Below, in pieces: positions 50,286 to 60,194 of a DNA stretch of 64,000 nucleotides. Origin of the DNA: Halorussus vallis (GTDB lineage: Archaea > Halobacteriota > Halobacteria > Halobacteriales > Haladaptataceae); the NCBI RefSeq assembly GCF_024138165.1, contig NZ_CP100001.1:186001-250000 (forward strand), written 5' to 3'. Within the stretch, counting starts at the first letter, position 1. Every line of letters starts with the position of its first letter. Both the position numbers and the translations under genes were made by a program. The notes beneath the pieces were generated by a model. The model was not told the DNA's origin and made no database searches. It saw nothing but the letters and a program-made list of their open reading frames with translations.

Positions 50286-50411
50286 CTACGTCCGATTCGA
50301 ACCGATTTTCGGAAGTCCAGCGAATTCCGCGAGGACCAGTACGAGGAGGGTGACGGCACCGGCGGTGACCACGGACCCGTCGACGCTCAACAGCGTGTAC
50401 ACCGCAGTCAT
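50286..50411 (-). CDS. 41-residue hydrophobic ORF
   Basis: ATG at 50411, TAG at 50286-50288. The product has one or two hydrophobic segments (TAGAVTLLVLVLAEFAGLP). TATAGTATA at 50437-50445 lies about 30 bases upstream of this ATG, a leaderless promoter geometry, and an in-frame ATG also exists at 50429. It fills part of the 320-bp gap between the zinc-ribbon and MutS genes. Confidence 0.38.
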   Translation of the reverse strand: MTAVYTLLSVDGSVVTAGAVTLLVLVLAEFAGLPKIGSNRT

Positions 50412-50480
50412 ATCGATAATCACGTGCATCGCGATGATATAGTATAGCGATACTTGGTTTATTGCGCGCTCGATTCGTTC

Positions 50481-52259
50481 TCAGTCGTCGGCGCTGGCTT
50501 CGGGCGACCAATCGTCTAACGTGCGCTGGACGGCCTCCTCGCCGACCGCGCGGGCCAGCGTCTCGAAGCCGGCCCGTTCGGCGCGGTCGTCGGCGCCCGC
50601 GAGCAGGCGCGAGACGATGAACTCCGGCGTCGACTTGCCGACCGTGCCGAACCGGGGCTGGTAGTCGACTTCGAGTTCGAGGTTCTCGTCGAGGCCCTCG
50701 GCGAAGATGCCGTCCTTGCGGGCCTTCTCCGGCAGGGGCTTGAGGTCGTCGGCGAGGTGAGTGACGAACACGCCGAGCGCGCCGCGGTCGACCGTGAGTC
50801 GCACGAGGCCGTGGAGGAGATTGGCGGCGCTGCCGGGTTCGGTGATGGCCTCGAACTCGTCGACCAGCATCAGGGTGTCCTCGCCGTCGGTCAGCGGCGG
50901 GACGATGCTCCGGAGCGTCGATTCGAGCACGCCGGCGTTGAAACTGGCGTGGCGGCGGTGGAAGACGATGTCCTCCGAGATGGAAACCTGCGCGCGCTCG
51001 GCGGGTACCGGCAGGCCCATCTGGGCGAGCAGCGCGACCTGGCACATCGTCTCCAGCAGCGTGGTCTTCCCACCCGAGTTCGCGCCGGTCAGGACCGCCA
51101 CGCGGTCGCCGGTCGGGGGTGCGGGGTCGCTCGCGGAGTCGGCGTCGCCGAGTCCGTGGTCGCCGACCGCGTAGGTCACCGGCTGGACGTCGTCGTCCAC
51201 CGCGGTCGCCAGCGAGACGTTGCGCGCGCCGGTGACCGCGAAGCCGTTGTCCGCGAACTCCGGGCGCGAGCAGTCGAACGCCTCGGCGAAGCGGGCCAAC
51301 GAGAGGTAGAAGGCCAGGTCGCCGACCGCCGCGTCGGCGGCGTCGATTGCTTCGCGGCTCTCGGCGATACGGCCCCGAAGCCGACGGGCGACGCTGCGCT
51401 CGCGCTCCTCGACCGACTCCCGGAGGTCGGCGGTCAGGCCGCGCAGCGTCGCGCCCACGAAGTCGGCGGCGTCGACGGCGTCGTCGGGCACGGCGTCGCG
51501 GACCCGACTGTAGCCGGCGCCGGTTTCGCTCGCCACGTGGTCGACGACGACTTCGCTGAACTCCGCGCCGGCGCGGGCCTCCTCGCGGACAGTCTCGACC
51601 GCGTCGAGCGCGTCGCGCGAGAGCGCCTCGGCCGAGTCGAGCGCCTCCCGCAGGTCATCGAGTTCGTCGTCGACCCCCTCGGCGACGTCGCCGCCGTCGA
51701 GGTCGGCCAGGGCGTTCGCCGCCGCTTCGAGGGCGGCGCGGTCGATGTCGGCCACGCGGTCGAACGCACCTCCCTCGACGCCGGCGTCCTGCAACGCGAG
51801 CGCGGTTCGCACCGCGGCCTGCTCGTCGTCGCGCAGGTCCGACTCGGCGTGAGCGTCGAAGGCGTCCAGGACGGCCCGGCGGGTTTCGCCGTCGAGCGCG
51901 CGCCACGAGTCGGCGGCGTCGGTCACCCGGTCAAGTCGCTCCTCGGCCGCCTCGCGGGAGAGCAGCGGCGTCAGCACCTTGATTCGGTCGGCCGCCGACG
52001 CCGTGACGGCGTAGGCGCTCGCGGCGTCGAGCAGTTCCTTGTACACCGATCGGGTGTCGCGGGTCGCCAGCACCGACATCCCCTCGCCGCCGTTGGCTCG
52101 TCGGAGGATGCGGGTGGCCCGTCCGCGGGGCAGGCCCGACTCGACCAGCGCCCGGACTTCGCCGGACTCGATGGCCTCGACCGCCCGTTCGACTCCGAGC
52201 GCGTCCTTGAGACGGTCGCTCGTCTTGGGTCCGACCCCCCAGTACTCCTCCAGTCGCAT
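50481..52259 (-). CDS. MutS-family ATPase lacking the mismatch-recognition domain
   Basis: A 592-residue protein. Residues 1-55 are a helix-hairpin-helix-like segment (YWGVGPKTSDRLKDALG). The middle (60-340) is helical and very acidic, in the position of the MutS core and clamp. The C-terminal third is the MutS ABC ATPase with Walker A GANSGGKTT (about 390-398), SISEDIVFHRRHASFN and Walker B TLMLVDEFE (about 459-468). The mismatch-binding domain I of MutS1 and the Smr domain of MutS2 are both absent, so it is one of the archaeal MutS-like lineages whose role is not mismatch repair in the classic sense, perhaps recombination control. Confidence 0.86.
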   Translation of the reverse strand: MRLEEYWGVGPKTSDRLKDALGVERAVEAIESGEVRALVESGLPRGRATRILRRANGGEGMSVLATRDTRSVYKELLDAASAYAVTASAADRIKVLTPLLSREAAEERLDRVTDAADSWRALDGETRRAVLDAFDAHAESDLRDDEQAAVRTALALQDAGVEGGAFDRVADIDRAALEAAANALADLDGGDVAEGVDDELDDLREALDSAEALSRDALDAVETVREEARAGAEFSEVVVDHVASETGAGYSRVRDAVPDDAVDAADFVGATLRGLTADLRESVEERERSVARRLRGRIAESREAIDAADAAVGDLAFYLSLARFAEAFDCSRPEFADNGFAVTGARNVSLATAVDDDVQPVTYAVGDHGLGDADSASDPAPPTGDRVAVLTGANSGGKTTLLETMCQVALLAQMGLPVPAERAQVSISEDIVFHRRHASFNAGVLESTLRSIVPPLTDGEDTLMLVDEFEAITEPGSAANLLHGLVRLTVDRGALGVFVTHLADDLKPLPEKARKDGIFAEGLDENLELEVDYQPRFGTVGKSTPEFIVSRLLAGADDRAERAGFETLARAVGEEAVQRTLDDWSPEASADD

Positions 52260-52754
52260 ACGCGAGTCCTGACACCCGCGGCTCTTAACTATTCTTCAAC
52301 AGGTCGGCGCGGCTAGACGGGAGCGTCGGGGTTCGTAGTCCGTCCATTGAGGCGTTTCGTGGACCGACCAGCCTAACCGGCGCGTGCGGTCGTGGTACGA
52401 TTTTCCACTCGAATCGTGCGCGCGGCGGTCTGCGGTACGGTAGGGTCACGGAGGACGGGCGGACGCGGCCGTTGTGAAGTAGCAGGCTTGCGGAGCAGCG
52501 GGCGCATTCGCGGTTCCGATTACCGGAGACGGACACGTTCACGGTCGACGTCCGCGAAAAACGACGACCTTGGAACCGATACTGCCGGGGCGCGCCCGAG
52601 CAGTCGAGAGTTTCCCGAGCGCACCCGACGGTGTCCCGTTCGAAACCCGCGCCGTCCGGAGAACAACGAATCGACTCCCCGCCACCACCTCGGGTTACGA
52701 ACCCTGCCAGAGACGAAACGCTAACAATGACTCGCTGTCTTGTGAGTCCAAGTG
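52260..52754. other. 495-bp intergenic region without a recognised gene
   Basis: Separates divergent genes. The frames crossing it are Arg-rich and unconvincing. A weak run of four CG at 6-bp spacing (52524-52543) occurs. The regulator's promoter should lie near 52700-52740. Confidence 0.45.
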
Positions 52755-55700
52755 ATGCTAGAGCAGCCGGGGGAGCCTGCATCAAGGGGAAACGAGGCGT
52801 TACGCATCGTATACGTCGGTGCGGAGCGGGGGGCGGCGTCGCTGGCCGAGCGACTCACCGACGCGCGCATCGCCAGCGAACGTAGCGGTGCGGGGGCACT
52901 CACCTATCTTGAATCGAACGCGGTCGACTGCGTCGTCGTGGAGTCGGACCTGCCGGACGCCCGCGGGGAGGAACTGCTGTCGGCGGTCGGAGAGTTGTAT
53001 CCGGACGCCGCGCGACTGCTCGTCGGCGAGTCGGTCCACGAGGCGCCGGCCGACGTGACGTTCGTCTCGGCGGCCCCCGCCGAGAGCCTGCCGGACCGAC
53101 TCGCGCGCCGAATCGAACGGACGGTCGACCGCCACCGGGCCGAGCGCGAGTACGAGCACTTCGCCGAGCGGTTCTCGGCGCTGGTCGACGGGTCGCCCGA
53201 CGCCATCCTCACCATCGACGAGAACTGCGACGTGGTGTTCGCCAACGCCGCGACGACCCGCGTGTTCGGCTACGAACCGTCGTCGCTGGTCGGTAAGTCG
53301 GTCACCGAACTACTCCCCGAGCGGCGACGCGAGTCGTTCGAGCGCAAGATTCGCGAACTGCGGGCCGAACCCGGCGAGATACGACGCGACTACGTCGAAC
53401 TGCTCGGCCGCCACCGGAACGGCCGCGAGATGCCCCTGGCCATCTCGTTCCGCGAAACCGAGTACGACGGCGACCAGTACTTCTCGGGCATCGTCCGGGA
53501 CATCGGTCGCCGCAAGCGACTGGAGGCCAGACTCGCCGCCGAGAAGCGTAAGACGGCCGAACTCCACGAGGTCGCGGTCATGCTGGAGGAGTGCGAGACC
53601 GCCGAGGAGGTCTACCGGCTGACGGTCGAAACCGCCCAGCAACTCCTGGAGTTCGACCTCGCGGCGGCCGACGCCGTAGTCGACGGCGAACTCGTCCCCC
53701 AGGCCGTCTCGAAGGGCGTGCCGACCGACGGCTACTACACCACCACCTCGCTCGACGCCGACGACAAACTCGCCGCCCGGGCGTTCCGGCGCGGCGAGTC
53801 CATCACCACCGACGACCTCCGCTCGGAGAACGTGGTGCCCGCAGAGAGCGGCTACCGGTCGGCGCTCACCGTCCCCATCGGCGAGGTGGGCGTCCTCCAG
53901 GCCGTCTCGAAGGAGGTCGGCGCGTTCGACCAGAGCGACCGCGAACTCGCCGAACTGCTGGTGGCCCACGTCGCCCAGGCGCTCGAACGCATCCGGTCGG
54001 AGGAGGCCCTGCAGGCCGAGCGCGACCGGTTCGCCGCGCTGTTCGAGAACGTCCCCGAACCCACCGTCGACTACGAGATTCGGAACGGTGAGCCGATAGT
54101 GAGGACCGTCAACGAGGCCTTCGAGGAGGTGTTCGGCTACGACGCCGCCGAGGCGGTCGGCGCGAACCTCGACGACCTCATCGTCTCCGATTCCCACCGC
54201 GAGGACGCCGAGGGTCTGAACGAACGGGTCCAGCGCGGCGAGCGCGTCGACGCCGAGGTCCACCGGGAGGCGGCCGACGGCGAGAGGGTCTTCCTCCTGC
54301 GCAACGCCGAGGTGCCCGGCGATGCCGGCAACTACGTCATCTACACCGACATCACCGAGCGTAAGGAGAGCGAGGAGCGCCACCGGACGATGACCGAGGA
54401 CGTGCTCGACAACACCGACGTCGGCATCTTCATCCTCGACGACGCGTTCGACGTGGCGTGGGTCAACAGCACGGTCGAGGAGTACTTCGGACTCGAACGC
54501 GAGTCGGTCCTCGACCGGGACAAGCGGGCGCTCATCGAGGAGCGAATCCGACGCGGCGTCGAGGACCCCGAGACGTTCGTCGACACCATCACGGCCACCT
54601 ACGACGACAACACCTACGCCGAGGAGTTCGTCTGTCACGTCCTCGAAGGTGACGGGCGCGAGGAGCGCTACCTCCAGCACGTCAGCCAACCCATCGAGTC
54701 GGGACTGTATGAGGGCGGGCGGGTCGAACTCTACTACGACGTGACCGAGCAGGTCCAGCGCGAGGAGATGCTCGACGCGCTCCACGGCGCGACCCGCGAC
54801 CTGATGGTCGCCGAGAGCGAGGAGGAGATAAGCGAGACGGTCATCGAAACCGCCCGGGACGTGCTCGACATGCCGCTCGCGTCGGTGTTCCGCTGGGACG
54901 ACGACGAGGAACACCTCTCCAACTTCGTCACGACCGACACCGACCCGCGGACCGTCGAGAAGGTGCCGACCTTCGAACGGGGGAAGGGGGTCGTCGGCAC
55001 CGCCTTCGACCGCGGCGAGGACGTCGTCCTCGCCGACGCCCAGGAGTCGCCCGACAAACACCCGGAGGGGTCGGACGTGATTCGGGGGTTCTGCGTCTTC
55101 CCGCTCGGCGACTGGGGCGCCATCGCCGTCTCCTCGCTGGAGGCCGACGCGTTCGACGAGTACGAGGTCGACCTCATGCGGGTGCTGGCGGCCAACACCG
55201 AGGTCGCGCTCGAACGCGCCGCCCGCGAGGCCGAACTCGCCGACCAGCGCGAGCGACTCGCCGAACTCGACCGCATCAATGCGGTCATCCGCGACATCGA
55301 CCAGTTGCTCGTCCGGGCCGCGACCCGCGAGGAGATAGAGCAGGCGGTCTGTGAGCGCCTCGCCGACTCCGAACACTACCGGTTCGCCTGGACCGGCGCG
55401 AGTCGCTCGGGGTCGACCGACCTCCAGCGGACCGCCTCGGCCGGGTTCGAGGACGGCTACCTCGACGCCGCCGACGAGCGCTACGACCGGAGTTCGCCGT
55501 CGCCGCCGGCCAAAGCGGTCGAAACCGGCGAGGTGCAGGTCGTCGAGAACTTCTGCGAGGACCCCACCGTCGAGGGGTGGCGCGACGAGGCCTTAGAGCG
55601 GGGCTACCGCTCCGAGGTCGCCATCCCGCTGCGCTACCGCAAGACCGTCTACGGCGCCCTGTCGGTCTACGCCGACCGGCAGGGTGCGTTCGACGACCGC

Positions 55701-56441
55701 GAGACGGCGGTGCTGGCCGAACTCGGCGAAACCATCGGCCACGCCATCAACGCCGTCGAGAACAAGAAGGCGCTCCTGTCGGACGGCGTGGTCGAAGTCG
55801 AGTTCGAGGCCGACCGCGGCGAGGGCTTCTTCGTCCGGGTTCCTCAGGAGGAGGGCGCGACGTTCACGCTGGAGGGGGTCACCATCGGGTCGAGCGAGTC
55901 GTTCATCTACTTCGTGACCGTCGAGGGACTCGACCCCGAACGCGTCGAGGAACTCGCCGCCGACGACCCCGACGTCGAGCGCGCCCGACTGGTCAACGAA
56001 CACGACGACGGCGACCTCTTCGAGTTCGTCTACACCGGGCCGTCGCCGCTGTCGGCGCTGGCCGACCACGGCGGGACGCTCCGGGAGGCCACGTTCGACG
56101 AGAACGGCGCACGGAGCGTCGGCGAGGTCCCACGGAACGTCGACGTCCGGACGGTCGTCGAGGCGGTCCAGGACACCTACCCGACCGTGGAGGTCGTCGC
56201 CCAGCGCGAGCGCGAGCGGCCCGCCAAGACGGTTCAGGAGTTCCGGGCGGGCCTCGAAGACGACCTGACCGAGCGCCAGCGGTCGGCGCTGGAGACCGCC
56301 TACTACGCCGGTTTCTTCGAGTGGCCCCGCGAGTCCAGCGGCGAGGAGGTCGCCGACACGCTCGGCGTGTCGGCACCGACGTTCCACCAGCACCTCCGGG
56401 TCGGCGAGCGCAAGTTGCTGACCGCGTTCCTCGACGACTGA
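52755..56441 (+). CDS. Large multi-PAS/GAF sensor-regulator with Bat and HTH-10 domains
   Basis: A 1228-residue cytosolic one-component regulator. In order: a receiver-like N-terminal domain (1-120) with VVVESDLPDARGEEL; PAS (about 135-260, SPDAILTIDENCDVVFANAA); GAF (275-415); PAS (425-545); PAS (555-680); GAF (690-840); GAF (860-1000); a Bat-type domain (about 1005-1160); and HTH-10 at the end (LTERQRSALETAYYAGFFEWPRESSGEEVADTLGV, split here only for description). It integrates several small-molecule, light or redox inputs to control transcription. An in-frame GTG three bases upstream is an alternative start. A 36-bp palindrome follows the stop. Confidence 0.87.
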   Translation: MLEQPGEPASRGNEALRIVYVGAERGAASLAERLTDARIASERSGAGALTYLESNAVDCVVVESDLPDARGEELLSAVGELYPDAARLLVGESVHEAPADVTFVSAAPAESLPDRLARRIERTVDRHRAEREYEHFAERFSALVDGSPDAILTIDENCDVVFANAATTRVFGYEPSSLVGKSVTELLPERRRESFERKIRELRAEPGEIRRDYVELLGRHRNGREMPLAISFRETEYDGDQYFSGIVRDIGRRKRLEARLAAEKRKTAELHEVAVMLEECETAEEVYRLTVETAQQLLEFDLAAADAVVDGELVPQAVSKGVPTDGYYTTTSLDADDKLAARAFRRGESITTDDLRSENVVPAESGYRSALTVPIGEVGVLQAVSKEVGAFDQSDRELAELLVAHVAQALERIRSEEALQAERDRFAALFENVPEPTVDYEIRNGEPIVRTVNEAFEEVFGYDAAEAVGANLDDLIVSDSHREDAEGLNERVQRGERVDAEVHREAADGERVFLLRNAEVPGDAGNYVIYTDITERKESEERHRTMTEDVLDNTDVGIFILDDAFDVAWVNSTVEEYFGLERESVLDRDKRALIEERIRRGVEDPETFVDTITATYDDNTYAEEFVCHVLEGDGREERYLQHVSQPIESGLYEGGRVELYYDVTEQVQREEMLDALHGATRDLMVAESEEEISETVIETARDVLDMPLASVFRWDDDEEHLSNFVTTDTDPRTVEKVPTFERGKGVVGTAFDRGEDVVLADAQESPDKHPEGSDVIRGFCVFPLGDWGAIAVSSLEADAFDEYEVDLMRVLAANTEVALERAAREAELADQRERLAELDRINAVIRDIDQLLVRAATREEIEQAVCERLADSEHYRFAWTGASRSGSTDLQRTASAGFEDGYLDAADERYDRSSPSPPAKAVETGEVQVVENFCEDPTVEGWRDEALERGYRSEVAIPLRYRKTVYGALSVYADRQGAFDDRETAVLAELGETIGHAINAVENKKALLSDGVVEVEFEADRGEGFFVRVPQEEGATFTLEGVTIGSSESFIYFVTVEGLDPERVEELAADDPDVERARLVNEHDDGDLFEFVYTGPSPLSALADHGGTLREATFDENGARSVGEVPRNVDVRTVVEAVQDTYPTVEVVAQRERERPAKTVQEFRAGLEDDLTERQRSALETAYYAGFFEWPRESSGEEVADTLGVSAPTFHQHLRVGERKLLTAFLDD

Positions 56442-56442
56442 C

Positions 56443-56522
56443 GCGTTCGGGCACCGCCCGCGGGCGGTGCCCGAACGCCGGCCGAGCGCGGCCGACGTAC
56501 GGTCGGCGCGTTCGGCCGGCGC
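56443..56522. terminator. Double GC-rich hairpin between convergent genes
   Basis: 56443-56478 is a perfect 36-bp palindrome with no loop, starting 2 bases after the stop at 56441. A second, imperfect hairpin follows at about 56477-56522 around GTAC. Together they fill the 87-bp gap before the minus-strand gene ending at 56529 and could terminate both. Confidence 0.6.
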
Positions 56523-56528
56523 GGGCGA

Positions 56529-57626
56529 TCAGAACGTGTAGCCGTGGCGCTCGGTGATCCGGTACGCGCCGGTCCCCCAGACGTAGTTCTCGCCCGGCCA
56601 CCACGTCCGGGCGTTGTTGAAACCGCCGACGAGGACGCCCCGGTCGGGGTTCTCGGGGTCGGCGTGGTAGTTGACGCTCCCGCTGTCGCCGTCGGTGAAG
56701 TCCGACTCGCTCCCCCACTTGAGTTGGCCCCGCTTGCAGATGGCGCCGTAGGCGCAGGTGATGCCGTCGACCGCCTGTATCTTGCCCTTGGTGTGGCCCG
56801 ACCGGACGCCGATCTTCTCCAGGGGTTCGCCCGCCGCCTTCAGACTGGCGAGGCCGTCCCTGGTGAACTGGCCGACGACGCGCCGGGACGAGTCGGCGTG
56901 AATGCGGTGGACCGGGCGAAAGCCGGCCTTCGGTCGGACGCACACGAAGTCCTCCTTCGGGTAGCTCTCCCGGACCGCCCCGATCTCGGTCTTGCCGTCG
57001 TCGACCAGGAACAGCGGGCGACCGCCGTTGTTCCGGCCGCCGAAGACGTGGTTCGCCGTGGCGAAGTACGCCGACCCGTCCGAGGGGTCGCGCATCGCTG
57101 GTGCGAGCGTCCCGTAGAGGTCCTCGCTGGCGATTCCGACACCGCCGGGCACCCCCGTCCGGACCGAAACCGATCCGCCCGGCGCGGCCGACTCGGGCGG
57201 AGTCGCGTCGGCCGGGCCGACGTGCGTGACGTCGACCGGTACGCGGTCTATCGCCTCCGGAAGCACCCCCCGAGCGTTCTCGTCGGTTATCTGGACCTGA
57301 ATCCGCGAGTTCCGGCCGCCGAACTCCCCGGGCGCGACCGCCGAACTGGCGACGCCGTCCCGTCCGGTCACGTCGAGGCGCCTGTGGGCGGCGACCGCCG
57401 ACCGGAAGTCGTCGTACCAGTCGGCCGGGACGGTCTGCCGGCGCGGCCGGAGCGCCCCGGCGTCCCCGGCCGTCCCGCCGTCACCCGCTCCGTCGCGCGT
57501 CAACCCGTACACTATCGGCACTTGGTCCGGGCCCGCCGCGGCCACGTCCTCGGCCGTGAGCAGGCCCGCCGCCAGCGCGCCGAACCCCAGGTTTTTCAGC
57601 GTATCCATGAATCGCCGCCGCCCCAT
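56529..57626 (-). CDS. Tat-exported trypsin-like serine protease-like protein
   Basis: A 365-residue secreted protein with the Tat motif RRRFMDTL at the N-terminus. The C-terminal half shows a chymotrypsin-like layout: YFATANHVFGG with the candidate catalytic His, a middle region with KEDFVCVRP as a possible Asp, and TDGDSGSVNY with the GDSGS serine motif. It may process surface proteins. The start is uncertain: the ATG at 57626 puts the twin Arg next to the N-terminus, but in-frame ATGs at 57681 and further upstream exist. Confidence 0.68.
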   Translation of the reverse strand: MGRRRFMDTLKNLGFGALAAGLLTAEDVAAAGPDQVPIVYGLTRDGAGDGGTAGDAGALRPRRQTVPADWYDDFRSAVAAHRRLDVTGRDGVASSAVAPGEFGGRNSRIQVQITDENARGVLPEAIDRVPVDVTHVGPADATPPESAAPGGSVSVRTGVPGGVGIASEDLYGTLAPAMRDPSDGSAYFATANHVFGGRNNGGRPLFLVDDGKTEIGAVRESYPKEDFVCVRPKAGFRPVHRIHADSSRRVVGQFTRDGLASLKAAGEPLEKIGVRSGHTKGKIQAVDGITCAYGAICKRGQLKWGSESDFTDGDSGSVNYHADPENPDRGVLVGGFNNARTWWPGENYVWGTGAYRITERHGYTF

Positions 57627-57865
57627 CGTCTCCACGGGTTCGTCGTGTACGGCCCCCGTGCGTGGCTCGTTTCCTGCGTGCATCCCCCGTTGTCCCCCCG
57701 GCCGAGTACACCCCGCTTTCACTTCAAGTTGCTTGCCCGACAGCACCCCGACCGGCCGAAAACGAACGAAATTCGGCTGGGACCGACGGACGCGACCGGA
57801 GCCGAGAGCGTCGGGTGGCCGACACGAACGGAAGAGCTATACCGCGTCGCGTCCCGGTCCGGACG

Positions 57866-58606
57866 ATGCCCTCCAGACGCAGCTTTCTCCGCCGTGCCGG
57901 CACGGTCGCCGGCCTGGGCGTAGTCGCGGCGACCGCCGACCGCCTCGGCGACGGGGTCGTCCGCACCAAGGCCGGCGGCACTTCCGACGAGAGTATCGAC
58001 CTCGAATCGCCGGACTCCGAGACGTTCGTCCCGCCGGCCGACGTCGCCGCGTACGTAAGTCGGACGCGCGAACGATACGGAGACGCCGGCGTCCCGTGGA
58101 CGGACCCCGGGTCGCTCGCCGGCGAGTTCGTGGGCGCGTACGCCCGGAGGGAGGACGTCGTCCCGAGCGAACGGTACGCGGTGCAGGACGCCGCCGTCCT
58201 CGTCCATCACCTCGGCGACGCCCGTTATCGGCTTCGACTCTGGAGCGCCGGGCGACTTCTCGACGAGGCGTACGAGGTCGACCCCTGGGGCTACTACCGC
58301 GAGGACCCGGCGTTCACGTGGCTCGAACACGCGGTAGCGACCGACCGCGACGAGCAACTGTCCGCGAACCGCTCGCTGTCGACCGGCGGCGGGCGCGTCG
58401 ACGTCGCCGGCGGGTCGGTGTCGGTTCCGGACGGCTCCTACCGGACGGGCCTCGACGGCGACGCCCGCTACCGGTCGCGCTGGGAGGGGTTCCACGCCGG
58501 CGCGGTTCCCCTCCTCGGGGCCTGCGAGGTCCGGTTCGGCGACGGGGACGACCACCGCCTCGACTGGACGCGCTCGACCGGCGTCGGTGTTCGGACGCCG
58601 TTCTGA
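57866..58606 (+). CDS. Tat-exported protein of unknown function
   Basis: A 246-residue protein with an N-terminal Tat signal (SRRSFLRRAGTVAGLGVVAA, about residues 3-22). The mature part has aromatic-rich strands (YRLRLWSAGRLLDEAYEV) and no recognised domain. There is no lipobox. The ATG at 57866 is chosen because it directly precedes the twin-Arg motif. The 215 bases after it hold no gene. Confidence 0.68.
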   Translation: MPSRRSFLRRAGTVAGLGVVAATADRLGDGVVRTKAGGTSDESIDLESPDSETFVPPADVAAYVSRTRERYGDAGVPWTDPGSLAGEFVGAYARREDVVPSERYAVQDAAVLVHHLGDARYRLRLWSAGRLLDEAYEVDPWGYYREDPAFTWLEHAVATDRDEQLSANRSLSTGGGRVDVAGGSVSVPDGSYRTGLDGDARYRSRWEGFHAGAVPLLGACEVRFGDGDDHRLDWTRSTGVGVRTPF

Positions 58607-58821
58607 GCCGGTTCGCGGACGGACGTCCGCCCGTCACAGCCTCCTGTGTTCGCGCATCGCTGTGGTCGGCGGTGACGAGACGCCGTCGAGTTATGTCAGT
58701 TCCGGCGCATCACACCGACGGACCGCACGAACGGTGGCGTCTCACGGAACCTGCAACGATTGGCGTCCTCGAGGTCTGGGCCTTCGGCGCGGCGCATCGA
58801 CGCGGAAACCGCGCCGGTCAA

Positions 58822-59982
58822 TCAGAGCGGTTCCCACCCGCGGGGCGAGTCGTTGAGACGCTCGCACCCGTCGTTGGTGACGACCACGAGGTCCTCGATG
58901 CGGACGCCGAACTCGCCGGGGAGGTAGACGCCGGGTTCGACGCTGAAGACCATGCCGGGTTCGAGTTTTAGGTCGTTTCCGTCGACGATGTAGGGGTCCT
59001 CGTGGACGTCGAGGCCGACGCCGTGGCCGGTGCGGTGGACGAACTCCTCGCCGTAGCCCGCGGCCTCGATGACATCGCGGGCCGCGCGGTCGACCGCCTC
59101 GGCCGCGACGCCGGGTTCTACCGCGTCGACCGCGGCCTGCTGGGCCTCGGCGACGACCTCGTGGACCTCGGGGTACTCGGCGGGCGGGTCGCCGGCGAAG
59201 ACGACCGTCCGGGTCTGGTCGCCGGGGTAGCCGTCGACGTACGCTCCGAAGTCGAGGACGACGGGGTCGCCGCGCTCGATCTCCCGGTCGCCGTGGCGGT
59301 GGTGGGGTTTCGCGCCGTTCGGCCCCGACCCAGCGATGGTGCCGAACGCGACGTCGTCGCCGCCGCGTTCGCCGAGTAGACGCTCGATTTCGGCCGCGAG
59401 TTCGGATTCGGTCATTCCCACGGCCTCCTCACCGAGCGCCCGAATCTCGACGCTCACCTCGTCGGCGAGCGCGCCGGCCCGCCGGAGCGCCGCTATCTCG
59501 GCGTCGTCCTTCCGAATTCGGAGGTCGTCCAACACCTCGCTGGCGAGGCCGAACGTCGCGTCCGGGAGCGTCTCGCGGAGGTCCTGGGTGAACAGCGCCC
59601 ACATCGTGTCGTCGACGAGCAGGTGGCCCTCGCGCAGGCCCATCTCGTCGGCGAGATCGGCCAGCAGTTCGGTGGGGTCCTCGCCGTCGGCCCACAGGCG
59701 CAGGTCCATCACCCACGACTCGTCGCGAATCTGGTCGGCGTACATCTCCGGCGCGAGGAACGCGGGGTCGCCGTCGGCCGCTCGCGGGGTGTCCTCGCTC
59801 GCGTCGTCCGCGGAGCCGCGCTCCGCGCTCGGAACCAGCAGGAAGAGGTGTCGCTCGGCTGGTTCCTCGCGGAATCCCGAGAGGTAGAAGAGGTTCGTGC
59901 TCGGGAACAGGACCGCCGCGTCGGCGCCCGCCTCGGCGAGTCGGCGCTGGCACCGCCGGGTCCGCTCTTCGAATTCGCTCAT
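58822..59982 (-). CDS. pepQ: M24 family Xaa-Pro peptidase
   Basis: A 386-residue creatinase-fold metallopeptidase. The dinuclear metal ligands are visible: Asp in VVLDFGAYVDGYPGDQTR (two), His in HRTGHGVGLD, and two Glu in FSVEPGVYLP and VRIEDLVVV. The N-terminal domain (1-165) is the usual creatinase-type cap with an acidic insertion near residue 60. It releases an N-terminal residue before proline, or cleaves Xaa-Pro dipeptides, in the cytosol. Confidence 0.9.
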   Translation of the reverse strand: MSEFEERTRRCQRRLAEAGADAAVLFPSTNLFYLSGFREEPAERHLFLLVPSAERGSADDASEDTPRAADGDPAFLAPEMYADQIRDESWVMDLRLWADGEDPTELLADLADEMGLREGHLLVDDTMWALFTQDLRETLPDATFGLASEVLDDLRIRKDDAEIAALRRAGALADEVSVEIRALGEEAVGMTESELAAEIERLLGERGGDDVAFGTIAGSGPNGAKPHHRHGDREIERGDPVVLDFGAYVDGYPGDQTRTVVFAGDPPAEYPEVHEVVAEAQQAAVDAVEPGVAAEAVDRAARDVIEAAGYGEEFVHRTGHGVGLDVHEDPYIVDGNDLKLEPGMVFSVEPGVYLPGEFGVRIEDLVVVTNDGCERLNDSPRGWEPL

Positions 59983-60194
59983 GGCGTTCGATTCTGTGCA
60001 ATCGAATTTAAAGGTACGTACGGGAGGCGGCCCTTCGGCCTCGTCGCGACCGTCGTCGACCGGCGGAACGGACCGCGAACGATGCGGAGCGTGTCGACCA
60101 AATGTCGCACTCGGACGGGAAGTGAAACGGCGGCGACTTTTCGCGGAGGCGGTAGTACTATGCGTAGTGGTATCATGGTTCTAATGGCATCGAC

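Noticed and set aside
52503-52546. Possible further hexad array upstream of the PAS/GAF regulator
   Set aside because: Only four CG keep the 6-bp step and the spacers are not of the TTTN/NAAA type; close to chance in GC-rich DNA.
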